Made by a program: the position numbers and the translations under genes | Origin: Paramuribaculum sp. | Lineage (GTDB): Bacteria; Bacteroidota; Bacteroidia; Bacteroidales; Muribaculaceae | DNA length: 7,375 nt | Assembly: GCA_029051965.1 (NCBI GenBank) | Contig: JAIDJZ010000243.1 | Coordinates: 1-7,375 of the forward strand | Direction: 5' to 3' | Notes under the pieces: model-generated | Databases searched by the model: none | Told to the model about the DNA's origin: nothing | What the model saw: the letters and a program-made list of their open reading frames with translations, nothing else | In this document: one piece after another, positions 1 through 6,867 of the stretch | Layout: each line of letters opens with the position of its first letter | How positions within the stretch are numbered: the first letter of the stretch is position 1

Positions 1-232
1 TGCAACAGACAGCGTAATCCGAATGGCATAAAACGCCATCGTGCGAATGTCGGGTTCAACATAACTATAACTCAAAAAACGGGAATATATTGCCCTGATG
101 CGCCCAATAACTGCCAGAGAATTCCGCAGATGATGCCCCCTGATCAAGAGCCGGCTCTAAATTTAAACAGTTTCTTAGAGGTCTTTTGCACCATTTTTTG
201 TAAATTCGCAAAAATTAGCAATCCGACAGTTG
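1..232. other. Left-edge intergenic region, no convincing gene
   Basis: I see no supported gene here. On the minus strand an ATG at 62-60 opens a frame that runs off the left edge (about 20 codons, beginning MLNPTFARW). It could be the start of a divergent gene, but it is too short to judge. A perfect 12-bp palindrome, AGAGCCGGCTCT, lies at 147-158. The last 70 bases are A/T-rich, as expected upstream of a Bacteroidetes operon. TTTG at 185-188 and TAAATTCG at 201-208 resemble the -33 and -7 boxes, but the gap of 12 bases is too short for the usual 19-21, so I do not call a promoter. Confidence 0.5.
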
Positions 233-595
233 ATGAGAAAAACTTTTTCCAGATTGATCATTGCCCTTTCGATCGGAATCGCCGGCGCGTCATGCGGCAG
301 CAATGACATTGCGGAAGTGGCGACAAAAATCGATGAGGGCAAATCGCTCGACAGCGGCGACTATGACCTGATGATCGACTATCTCGAAGAAGCGACCGAG
401 GCTTCGCTGCCCCGGCTGAAAGAGACACGGACAATGGGCGACATCGATCGGATCGAGGCAGAGATGTCGGAGCGCTACCCCTATGCCGCGCAGTTCAGCA
501 CCGCTCTGCTTCATGACTATCCCCGCCTGTCTTCCTCACAGACCGAACGGATGTCCGCGATCCGCGATCAGGCGCGCGAAGCCTGCAATCATTAA
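233..595 (+). CDS. Small putative lipoprotein, first of a paralogous pair
   Basis: A 120-residue protein with a short signal peptide: basic MRKTFSR, a hydrophobic core at residues 8-19, and a lipobox-like GASC with Cys21 as the lipidation site. It is therefore probably a membrane-anchored lipoprotein facing the periplasm or the surface. I chose the ATG at 233; a TTG directly before it (230) is in frame but less likely. The mature part is charged and looks helical. It aligns by eye with the next gene: a 'G..LDSGDYD.MIDYLEEA' block, then 'DIDRIEAEM..RYPY', then 'SSSQTERMSAI'. This makes the two tandem duplicates. I do not recognise the family. It is the first gene of the apparent operon, and the leader is A/T-rich without a Shine-Dalgarno. 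Confidence 0.8.
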   Translation: MRKTFSRLIIALSIGIAGASCGSNDIAEVATKIDEGKSLDSGDYDLMIDYLEEATEASLPRLKETRTMGDIDRIEAEMSERYPYAAQFSTALLHDYPRLSSSQTERMSAIRDQAREACNH

Positions 596-620
596 AAAAA
601 CCACAGTTTAAATTCTAATA

Positions 621-1139
621 ATGCATAAGATCTTTTTCTTCATCTCTCTTCTTTCAGCAGCGTCGATCATCGCCGGCTGCTCCGGAAATTCCAAAGAAAC
701 ATCCGCCGAATCCGCTGTCGTGACGGAGGATTCGACTGCCGTAATCCCGGACTCCATCGACATCAATCAGCGCATAGCCTGGCGTGCCGCCCAGGGAATG
801 CCGCTCTATTCGGACGAGATCGACACGATCCTCGCCTACTATGAGGCGGCCGACAAATGGACCGGCGAAAATGTCGGCTCAGTCCATTCTCCCGCAGATC
901 TGGATTCGCTCGAGGCGCGCTACCTCCGTCAGTTCCCCTATCTCGAAATCTATTCGATGATTCTCGAGAACTATGCCGACGTCATCACGCCTGAACAGCT
1001 CGACCGCCTTCAGGCAACAGCCGAAAGCCTCGGCGCAAAAGTCGACAAGGCAGCCAAAGCCGCCGGAATAGATCCCTCGGAAGTCAACCCGCTCCACAAC
1101 GCCGAATCCCGTCCAACAGAAATAAACAACCCCGACTGA
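621..1139 (+). CDS. Small putative lipoprotein, second of a paralogous pair
   Basis: A 172-residue protein with a clear lipoprotein signal peptide: MHK, a hydrophobic run at residues 4-18, and the lipobox IAGC with Cys20. A Ser/Glu/Thr-rich tether of about 25 residues follows, then a helical domain. It shares with the preceding gene the pattern 'Y.DEIDTILAYYEAAD', 'ADLDSLEARYLRQFPY' and 'ITPEQLDRLQA' at matching spacing. It has an additional tail, 'AKAAGIDPSEVNP', absent from the first copy. It starts 25 bases after the first gene stops and ends 37 bases before the kinase, so co-transcription is likely. I do not recognise a named domain. A partner or ligand-binding role for the adjacent membrane kinase is inference from position only. 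Confidence 0.82.
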   Translation: MHKIFFFISLLSAASIIAGCSGNSKETSAESAVVTEDSTAVIPDSIDINQRIAWRAAQGMPLYSDEIDTILAYYEAADKWTGENVGSVHSPADLDSLEARYLRQFPYLEIYSMILENYADVITPEQLDRLQATAESLGAKVDKAAKAAGIDPSEVNPLHNAESRPTEINNPD

Positions 1140-1176
1140 CCTTTCAAGCCGGTCCGACCAACCACTCTTTCTCCAG

Positions 1177-3009
1177 ATGACAAGCTCAAAAGCACTTGCC
1201 CCGGGCACACAACTACTCTCCGACCAGAACACATATACGATCGTCCGCACCATCGGGTCGGGCGGTTTCGGAATCACTTATGCAGCGTCGGTTCCGGCCC
1301 GCATAGGCAATATCCGGACTTCGGTCACCGTCGCCATCAAAGAGCACTTTCCTGCCGCTGACTGCGAGCGTGATCCGGATTCGCATTCACTGACCTGCGG
1401 ACCGACAGCAAGCGGAAGGGTCGGCATGTCACTCAACGACTTTTTCGACGAGGCACAGTGCCTGCAACGGATCGCGGGCCTCCACCCCAACATCGTTACG
1501 GTCAACGAAGTGTTCCGGGCCAACAACACGGCCTACTATGTGATGGAATACATCAACGGCATCAGTCTGAAGGAGTATGTGGCAACGAAGGGGGGCCTGT
1601 CGCTGAAAGAAACCGTTGAGATCATGCTGCCTGTGGTCAGCGCGGTCGCGACACTCCATCAGAACCGTTTTACGCATCTGGACATTAAACCGTCCAATAT
1701 CATGCTGGCCAATTCCGAAGACGGAACTATACGTCCGGTCCTGATCGACTTCGGGCTTGCAAAACATTACAACAGCGACGGGTCGGCAACGGCAACCGTT
1801 TCGCTTACGGGGTTTTCGGAGGGATATGCACCGGTGGAGCAGTATTCCGGCATAACGAAATTCTCGCCGGCAGTCGATGTCTACTCGCTCGGCGCGACAA
1901 TTCTGTTCTGTCTGACCGGAAAGACTCCGCCAAGATCGGTCGAAATGACTCCGGAGAGTTTGCGCGCATTGCTGCCTGCCGGCATTCCACCCGAATTCTA
2001 CCGCATCCTCAGCATTGCGACCGCATTTCAGGCATCGGACCGCTTTCCCAACGCCCGACAGCTGTCGATTGAGCTAAACGCAATTGCCGGAACCGGCGCC
2101 ACTCCGCCGGCCGCCCCGGTGGCTGACGGCGTTCCGCTCCAGACTCCCAAGCCGATGCCTGCGCCAGCCGACGACCGAACGATCATCAGCTCTCCCCGTG
2201 TTTCGGCACCTCTCCCCTACTACCCTCCGAAATCCACAGAGGAAGCACTGCCACCGGCCGATCCCTACTCCAGAAAGAAGATCAAGCAGGCTACCCCGAT
2301 ATGGCTGTGGGCCGCGATTGCGATCCTGTCGGTCGCGCTGTGTGTTGCAGGCTATCTGATCTATGACAATAACCGCAGTCGCACGGTCTACGCTCCGTCA
2401 ATCGAGGACAATTACGACGACAGCGACTCATATTCTTCCCGGAAACGCCAGAAAACAAAGACATTGGCCGACAACGAAGACTATCGCGAAGAATCACCGG
2501 CTGAGGAGGCTGAAGAGGCTGTGCTGGACGACGGCAGCGTGACTCCTGATCTGGGATTTCATTTTCTTTCAGGACCGGTGAAGTCTTGCAAAAATGCCGC
2601 GGGAATAAACATTCCGTTCAACCGCTCGGGCTTCTGGACAGGAACCTATAATGACTTTCTGGGTCCACGCGAATTTTTCCGCGATGACTACGGACGCATC
2701 GTGCGCGAGACATACGATTCAGAAAAGTACGGACAGGGAGAAATGACCTACACGTGGAACGGCAACCATGTTTCCACGATGGTTGACGAGAACCGCAATC
2801 AGGCTGTCTACTTTACCTATGACAGTGACGGCGATCTCACGACCCAGCTCATTTACAATGACGGAAAAGAAACCCTGTTCGAATATTCAAACTACCGCCG
2901 CGACAGCCACGGCAACTGGACTTCGCGCTCATTTGTCCGTACGACGGTAGAAGATGGGGAGACAAAGACTCTTAAAGGCACTCAGAAACGCACCATAACT
3001 TACTACTGA
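1177..3009 (+). CDS. Membrane Ser/Thr protein kinase with YD-like outer domain
   Basis: A 610-residue Hanks-type kinase. Visible motifs are: Gly-rich loop GSGGFGITY (27-35), VAIK with ATP-binding Lys55, alphaC Glu92 in FFDEAQ, catalytic loop HLDIKPSN (Asp169, Lys171, Asn174), DFG (191-193) and an APE-like 'GYAPVEQY' (216-223). The HRD arginine is Leu168, so this is a non-RD kinase; all catalytic residues are present and activity is expected. The kinase domain ends near residue 300. A Pro-rich linker follows (about 303-365, with a possible phosphosite at Thr335 in DDRTII), then one transmembrane helix (about 375-396) and an acidic stretch (about 403-453). The C-terminal domain (about 465-610) has YD/RHS-like repeats such as 'DDYGRIVRETYD', 'YDSDGDL' and 'DSHGNWTSR'. 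Topology should be kinase inside, YD-like part outside. The gene ends 7 bases before the GH125 gene. Substrates cannot be told from sequence. Confidence 0.95.
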   Translation: MTSSKALAPGTQLLSDQNTYTIVRTIGSGGFGITYAASVPARIGNIRTSVTVAIKEHFPAADCERDPDSHSLTCGPTASGRVGMSLNDFFDEAQCLQRIAGLHPNIVTVNEVFRANNTAYYVMEYINGISLKEYVATKGGLSLKETVEIMLPVVSAVATLHQNRFTHLDIKPSNIMLANSEDGTIRPVLIDFGLAKHYNSDGSATATVSLTGFSEGYAPVEQYSGITKFSPAVDVYSLGATILFCLTGKTPPRSVEMTPESLRALLPAGIPPEFYRILSIATAFQASDRFPNARQLSIELNAIAGTGATPPAAPVADGVPLQTPKPMPAPADDRTIISSPRVSAPLPYYPPKSTEEALPPADPYSRKKIKQATPIWLWAAIAILSVALCVAGYLIYDNNRSRTVYAPSIEDNYDDSDSYSSRKRQKTKTLADNEDYREESPAEEAEEAVLDDGSVTPDLGFHFLSGPVKSCKNAAGINIPFNRSGFWTGTYNDFLGPREFFRDDYGRIVRETYDSEKYGQGEMTYTWNGNHVSTMVDENRNQAVYFTYDSDGDLTTQLIYNDGKETLFEYSNYRRDSHGNWTSRSFVRTTVEDGETKTLKGTQKRTITYY

Positions 3010-3016
3010 TCACGAG

Positions 3017-4531
3017 ATGAATCCTATTGTCCTGACTCTGACAACGGCTGCTGCGGTGCTGTGCAATGCGCCGGCCTATGGTTCGCCTTCCTGCTCCGTT
3101 CCGGCTGAATCCACCCGCACCGCTACCCCTGATTTCAGCAAAACGCTTCGTCCGGCAAAAAAGGACCGGCTTTTTCATTCCGAAGCCGTCGAGCGACAGA
3201 TCCGCCGCATCAAGTCGATGCTGACCAACGAGAAACTCGCTTGGATGTTCGAGAACTGCTTTCCGAACACGATAGACACGACGGTCCATTTCCGGCGTGG
3301 ATCGGACGGAAAGAACGATACGTTTGTGTATACGGGCGACATCCATGCCATGTGGCTACGCGACTCGGGGGCGCAGGTGTGGCCCTACGTGGCGTTTGCC
3401 AACGAGGATGCCGAGCTGAAGGCAATGATCGAGGGAGTCATCCGCAGACAGCTTAAATGCATCATTGCCGATCCTTATGCCAACGCGTTCAATGACGGCC
3501 CTACGGGGGGATCATGGCAGACGGACCTTACTCAGATGATTCCGGAAGTCCATGAACGTAAATGGGAAATCGATTCGCTCTGCTACCCTATCCGTCTGGC
3601 TTATGAATACTGGAAAGTGACCGGCGACGCAAGCATTTTCGACGAAGAATGGCTCGAGGCGGTCGGAAAAATCTATGAGACATTCATAACCCAGCAAAGA
3701 AAAGATGGCGTCGGCCCATATACATTCCAACGTCGCACAGAACGCGCACTCGACACACTCAACAACGATGGAAAAGGTGCTCCGGTCAAGCCGGTCGGAC
3801 TTATAGTCTCGAGCTTCAGGCCGTCGGACGACGCCACTACATTTCAGTTTCTGATCCCTTCGAATTTCTTTGCCGTCAGCTCTCTGCGCAAAGCGGCCGA
3901 AATTCTCCGCGAAGTGAATCAAGCGGAAAATCTTGCAGACCAATGCTCAGCTCTGGCCAATGAGGTTGAGGCGGCTCTTAAACGCCATGCAATTTACAAC
4001 CATCCGGAATTCGGACGCATCTATGCGTTTGAGGTCGACGGCTTCGGCAATCACATGCTGATGGACGACGCAAATGTCCCGAGCCTGCTTGCGATGGCCT
4101 ATCTGGGCGATGTCGCACCCGATGACGAGATTTATCTGAACACCCGCCGGTTTGTCTGGAGCGAGAGCAATCCATATTTTTTCCGCGGAAAAGCGGGCGA
4201 AGGAATTGGCGGCCCGCACGTAGGCTACGGGATGGCTTGGCCCATGAGCATAATGATGAAAGCCTTTACGTCGACCGACGACAACGAAATCCGCGAATGC
4301 ATAGCGATGCTTCTGCGCACTGATGCCGACACGGGATTCATCCATGAGTCATTTGACGTAGACAATCCGACCAACTTCACCCGCGAATGGTTTGCCTGGC
4401 AGAACACTCTTTTCGGAGAGCTGATTCTCAAACTGATCGACGATGGAAAGGTCGCGCTGCTCAATTCCATTCCGTCGGATGGAGACCTATGCCGCCAGAA
4501 ATGCCTATCTCAATGTAAAACAACAAAATAA
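3017..4531 (+). CDS. Glycoside hydrolase family 125, exo-alpha-1,6-mannosidase
   Basis: A 504-residue GH125 (formerly DUF1237) enzyme. The family consists of inverting exo-alpha-1,6-mannosidases that remove mannose from mannan or N-glycan cores. Hallmarks seen are: 'GDIHAMWLRDSGAQVWPY' (Arg115, Asp116); 'WEIDSLCYPIRLAYEYW', where Asp186 is the expected general acid; 'GGPHVGYGMAWPM'; and 'TREWFAWQNTLFGEL', where Glu457 is the expected general base. The roles follow from the characterised clostridial enzyme; the alignment is mine. Length is normal for a full-length secreted member. Residues 1-22 form a hydrophobic leader ending APAYG, a plausible export signal, though its N-terminus has no basic residue before the core. 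It starts 7 bases after the kinase stop and ends 10 bases before the yjbQ-like gene, which fits one transcript. No SusC/SusD or other glycan-utilisation genes are in view. Confidence 0.95.
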   Translation: MNPIVLTLTTAAAVLCNAPAYGSPSCSVPAESTRTATPDFSKTLRPAKKDRLFHSEAVERQIRRIKSMLTNEKLAWMFENCFPNTIDTTVHFRRGSDGKNDTFVYTGDIHAMWLRDSGAQVWPYVAFANEDAELKAMIEGVIRRQLKCIIADPYANAFNDGPTGGSWQTDLTQMIPEVHERKWEIDSLCYPIRLAYEYWKVTGDASIFDEEWLEAVGKIYETFITQQRKDGVGPYTFQRRTERALDTLNNDGKGAPVKPVGLIVSSFRPSDDATTFQFLIPSNFFAVSSLRKAAEILREVNQAENLADQCSALANEVEAALKRHAIYNHPEFGRIYAFEVDGFGNHMLMDDANVPSLLAMAYLGDVAPDDEIYLNTRRFVWSESNPYFFRGKAGEGIGGPHVGYGMAWPMSIMMKAFTSTDDNEIRECIAMLLRTDADTGFIHESFDVDNPTNFTREWFAWQNTLFGELILKLIDDGKVALLNSIPSDGDLCRQKCLSQCKTTK

Positions 4532-4541
4532 ACCCGGCAAT

Positions 4542-4955
4542 ATGTGGACTCAGACAGAAATCCAGCTCAGACCCCGGCAACGCGGTTTCCACCAGATCAC
4601 AGACGAGATTCTGGCACAACTCCCCGCGCTCCCGAAAACAGGCCTGCTAAACCTTTTCATCATGCACACCTCTGCAGCTCTCTCCATCAACGAGAATGCC
4701 GATCCGGATGTCTGTGAGGATCTTGAATCGATCATGAACCGTCTTGTCCGCGAACGCGAACCATACTATCTCCACACCTATGAAGGCCCGGACGACATGC
4801 CGGCCCACGCAAAATCGGCCCTGATCGGTCCGTCGCTGACAATTCCCGTCTGCAACGGACGTCTGAAGCTCGGACGATGGCAGGGCATTGTCCTGTGCGA
4901 ATTCCGCAACCACGGCGGCCCTCGACGCATAACGGCCACAATTGCCGGCGAATAG
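4542..4955 (+). CDS. YjbQ/UPF0047 family protein
   Basis: A 137-residue protein matching the full length of the YjbQ/UPF0047 family. Motifs are 'HTSAALSINENADPDV' (42-57), His78 in 'YYLHTYEGPDDMPAHAKS' with His89, 'GPSLTIPV' (96-103), and 'LGRWQGIVLCEFRNHGGPRRI' in the C-terminal part. These His and acidic residues form the conserved pocket. E. coli YjbQ has been reported to have weak thiamin phosphate synthase activity when over-expressed, but the physiological role is unsettled, and I would not assign thiamin biosynthesis. I chose the ATG at 4542 because family homology begins there. An in-frame ATG at 4443 would overlap the mannosidase gene by 89 bases and add residues unlike the family. 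It is probably cytoplasmic. A functional link to the neighbouring mannosidase and kinase is not obvious. Confidence 0.93.
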   Translation: MWTQTEIQLRPRQRGFHQITDEILAQLPALPKTGLLNLFIMHTSAALSINENADPDVCEDLESIMNRLVREREPYYLHTYEGPDDMPAHAKSALIGPSLTIPVCNGRLKLGRWQGIVLCEFRNHGGPRRITATIAGE

Positions 4956-5002
4956 CGACACTACCAGCCTCAGCAACCCTAACTACTAAAATTAACGCAT
5001 AT

Positions 5003-5504
5003 ATGAAAAAGACCTTTACAATCATTGCTACAGCCTTGATTTTTCAGCGCATGTAACAACAGCAAAACCGAGACACAGAACCTTGTAAGCGACAGCGTTC
5101 CGACTGATACCGCAAAAGTAGAAATGCCGGCAGCGCAGGCCGATACTGTCGCAGCCGACACTGTTGCCGCAACCGAATCGATCAGCGATCAAATCGCCAA
5201 ATCCACTCCGATTAAATTCACAGGCTCGAAGAAGGGAACGGAGGACTACGACGGCGAAAAAGTCACTTTCACATATCGCGCCACGCTCACGCTGAATGCC
5301 AATGGAAAATGTAAACTTTACGAAATGGTTCAGGATGACATGACGTCAAGCGGTACGTACACGATCACTGATTCGACTATCGTGATGAAATTCCCGAATC
5401 GATGGGATGGTAAAACCATTACGGGAACTATTTCCTCGGATCTTTCAAAAATCAGTCTCAAAGAATCCGTTGCAGCCGGAATCAAGACGCTCAGACACAA
5501 ATAG
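5003..5504 (+). pseudogene. Frameshifted small lipoprotein gene
   Basis: The ATG at 5003 begins a typical signal peptide, MKKTFTIIATALI, but the frame then hits TAA at 5054-5056. Dropping one T from the run of five at 5040-5044 gives LIFSAC, a good lipobox with Cys17, and joins an open frame to the stop at 5502-5504, about 166 residues in all. The downstream frame has its own stop at 5037-5039 and no start before ATG 5124, so it cannot make an exported protein alone. The mature part has a Thr/Ala-rich tether with a short ADTVAADTVAA repeat. A beta-rich domain follows ('RATLTLNANGKCKLYEM', 'SGTYTITDSTIVMKFPN'), resembling lipocalin-like or NlpE-like barrels. It is the last gene of the operon, 47 bases after the yjbQ-like gene. 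The break could be a real mutation or a sequencing error. Confidence 0.8.
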
Positions 5505-5511
5505 CGGAGCG

Positions 5512-5563
5512 GACGTGAACCGTATTAAGAGGGTGTTTAATAACATCCTCTTAAATTCACGTC
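5512..5563. terminator. Convergent intergenic hairpin, probable bidirectional terminator
   Basis: An imperfect inverted repeat lies between two convergent genes. The inner arms TTAAGAGGGTGTT (5525-5537) and AACATCCTCTTAA (5542-5554) pair over 13 positions with one G-T wobble around a TAAT loop. The outer arms GACGTGAA (5512-5519) and TTCACGTC (5556-5563) pair perfectly over 8 bases, separated from the inner stem by 5 bases on one side and 1 on the other. It begins 8 bases after the lipoprotein stop and ends 31 bases from the hipT stop. Neither side has a strong U-tract directly after the stem; a T7 run lies further off at 5577-5583. Termination is the likeliest role, by position. Confidence 0.55.
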
Positions 5564-5594
5564 TATATGACCCGAGATTTTTTTGCAACAGTTG

Positions 5595-6536
5595 TTAAAT
5601 CTGAAGACGGGCAGACATCGACTCTATCTGCCTCCGGTAATCCGATTTCGCATCTTCCGACAGGAACGATTCTTCAATTAAATCATACCATTTCGGAATA
5701 ACCTTGAAGAATTTTTTGAAGAGATTTGCAATGGCCTTTTCATCCATACCGCTGCCTCGCATTGACGTTTCAAAATCGCTTCTCTTTATCCGTTTTTTCT
5801 TGCCGTTAAGAGTCAACGCCAGCTCCTCGTCATCATTCGGTATGACAATTGAAGTTGATAAGAGGTCATAAGCCGGAGTCAGCATATAATTGTCGGCAGG
5901 ACGATATAGCGAAAAGTTCTTCAAGTGCATATCGGCGTTGCCGGTCAGCCATGAAAACAGTACTACTTCCCAGAAGTTGACCACATCCAGAAGCGGAGCC
6001 GCCGAGTATTGCTTTATCAGTTTGGCTATACGCTCATAAGAGCCTTTATATTTGTCCTCGGTGAGCCGTTCCGACAACTGGCACATATCTTCCATAGCAA
6101 TCTTATCACCTTTCTTGGTGCGGTCAACACGGCGGGTAATGTAGCAAAGTTCGCCGTCGGCAAAACGTATCAGCGAATGAGGCACGGTCCTTATTCCGAC
6201 GACCTCTGCCATGTGCATTGTCAGATCCTCGTTTTCGGGTAAATTTGCAAAGCGATCTGTCTGAGGTTTGAGTATAAACCGCCCCCACAATCCGACAATC
6301 GTGAATCGTTGCGGTTCTCCTGCATGACCTCTTGCAATATCGAGAGAGAGTTTTGCCTGTACTCCCGTCACGGTGGTCCTTGCTGAAACAATTTCACGTG
6401 CCAGTTCCTTTATATTATCTCTAGTGTATGGAAGAACAGGCACCGTTGTCGATTCAAATATTTTGCGAGAGCAAGCCTTATGATAATCCACCTCGCCATT
6501 GGCAAGTGGCTTATAGCAATAAAGACACCTATTCAT
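5595..6536 (-). CDS. hipT: HipT/HipA-family Ser/Thr kinase toxin with zinc-ribbon-like N-terminus
   Basis: A 313-residue HipA-family kinase without the HipA N-subdomain, which is the separate gene upstream; this is the HipBST arrangement. In characterised relatives the toxin phosphorylates an aminoacyl-tRNA synthetase (HipA on GltX, HipT on TrpS); this target is unknown. Motifs seen are: Gly-rich loop TVTGVQAKLSL (55-65), ATP-binding Lys90 in FILKPQ, catalytic loop GNADMHLKNFSL with Asp202, Lys206 and Asn207, and metal-binding Asp224 in PAYDLLS. Thr55 and Thr57 stand where HipA has autophosphorylated Ser150 and HipT its Ser pair. Residues 4-22 hold CLYC...HKAC, a CxxC/HxxC zinc-ribbon-like motif. 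I chose ATG 6536, directly before that motif, giving an 8-base overlap with hipS; in-frame starts up to 6569 are possible but add only 11 residues. A/T content is higher than in the operon to the left. Confidence 0.92.
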   Translation of the reverse strand: MNRCLYCYKPLANGEVDYHKACSRKIFESTTVPVLPYTRDNIKELAREIVSARTTVTGVQAKLSLDIARGHAGEPQRFTIVGLWGRFILKPQTDRFANLPENEDLTMHMAEVVGIRTVPHSLIRFADGELCYITRRVDRTKKGDKIAMEDMCQLSERLTEDKYKGSYERIAKLIKQYSAAPLLDVVNFWEVVLFSWLTGNADMHLKNFSLYRPADNYMLTPAYDLLSTSIVIPNDDEELALTLNGKKKRIKRSDFETSMRGSGMDEKAIANLFKKFFKVIPKWYDLIEESFLSEDAKSDYRRQIESMSARLQI

Positions 6537-6867
6537 CTGCAGTCTCCTTTCCATCAATCGGTATAACACTTACATTGCCTATACAATCCTTGCAACAGGC
6601 AAGAAGCAAAGAGAATCTGTCACGAGCCGATATTTTCCAGCTCTGTTCCGCTATGTCGAGCAGCCAACCTTCCGGTATCAGACCATCAAAAAACGGGAAC
6701 AATACCTTGTCACGGTATGACTTTGCCGATAATGGCAGTGTCAGGCTAACGGCTTCGACGCCTTCCGATTTTAGATAATCGGAATCATATCTGAATTCAT
6801 AGCCCAAGTCATCCTCGGTAAGGACTCCTGCAAGGTTTTTGCCTACATAAACATTTGCCTGTTTCAT
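6529..6867 (-). CDS. hipS: HipS-like antitoxin (HipA N-terminal subdomain)
   Basis: A 112-residue protein equal to the HipA N-terminal subdomain, encoded separately from the kinase. Family signatures are 'VYVGKNLAGVL' near the start, 'VSLTLPLS' (40-47), 'FPFFDGLIPEGWLLD' (57-71) and 'RDRFSLLLACCKDCIGNVSV' (82-101). In the enteropathogenic E. coli HipBST system the equivalent small protein, not HipB, is the antitoxin, and it inserts a Trp into the HipT active site. Trp68 in EGWLL is the natural candidate here, by analogy. The start overlaps the hipB stop in an ATGA (6864-6867), and the stop overlaps the hipT start by 8 bases. This implies translational coupling and balanced production. Nothing suggests truncation. 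Confidence 0.9.
   Translation of the reverse strand: MKQANVYVGKNLAGVLTEDDLGYEFRYDSDYLKSEGVEAVSLTLPLSAKSYRDKVLFPFFDGLIPEGWLLDIAEQSWKISARDRFSLLLACCKDCIGNVSVIPIDGKETADE

Noticed and set aside
147..158. 12-bp palindrome AGAGCCGGCTCT as a terminator or operator
   Set aside because: It has no loop, a U-tract on neither strand that fits termination, and no second copy; it may be chance.
879..1277. Minus-strand open frame across the second lipoprotein and kinase start
   Set aside because: It spans two well-supported + strand genes and their gap, and shows no domain or plausible start context.
3512..4345. Two long minus-strand open frames (3512-3943 and 3947-4345) opposite the mannosidase gene
   Set aside because: They are antisense to a gene with clear GH125 motifs, their translations show no recognisable domains, and long antisense frames are common in G/C-rich genes.
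4443..4541. In-frame upstream extension of the yjbQ-like gene
   Set aside because: It overlaps the mannosidase gene in another frame and has no resemblance to the YjbQ family, whose homology starts at the ATG at 4542.
5124..5504. Independent 126-residue gene starting at the internal ATG at 5124
   Set aside because: The frame upstream of it encodes a convincing lipobox and tether, and the signal peptide is found one base out of frame, so a frameshifted lipoprotein explains it better.
6428..6778. Plus-strand open frame opposite hipS and hipT
   Set aside because: It lies opposite conserved HipA-family motifs and has no recognisable features.
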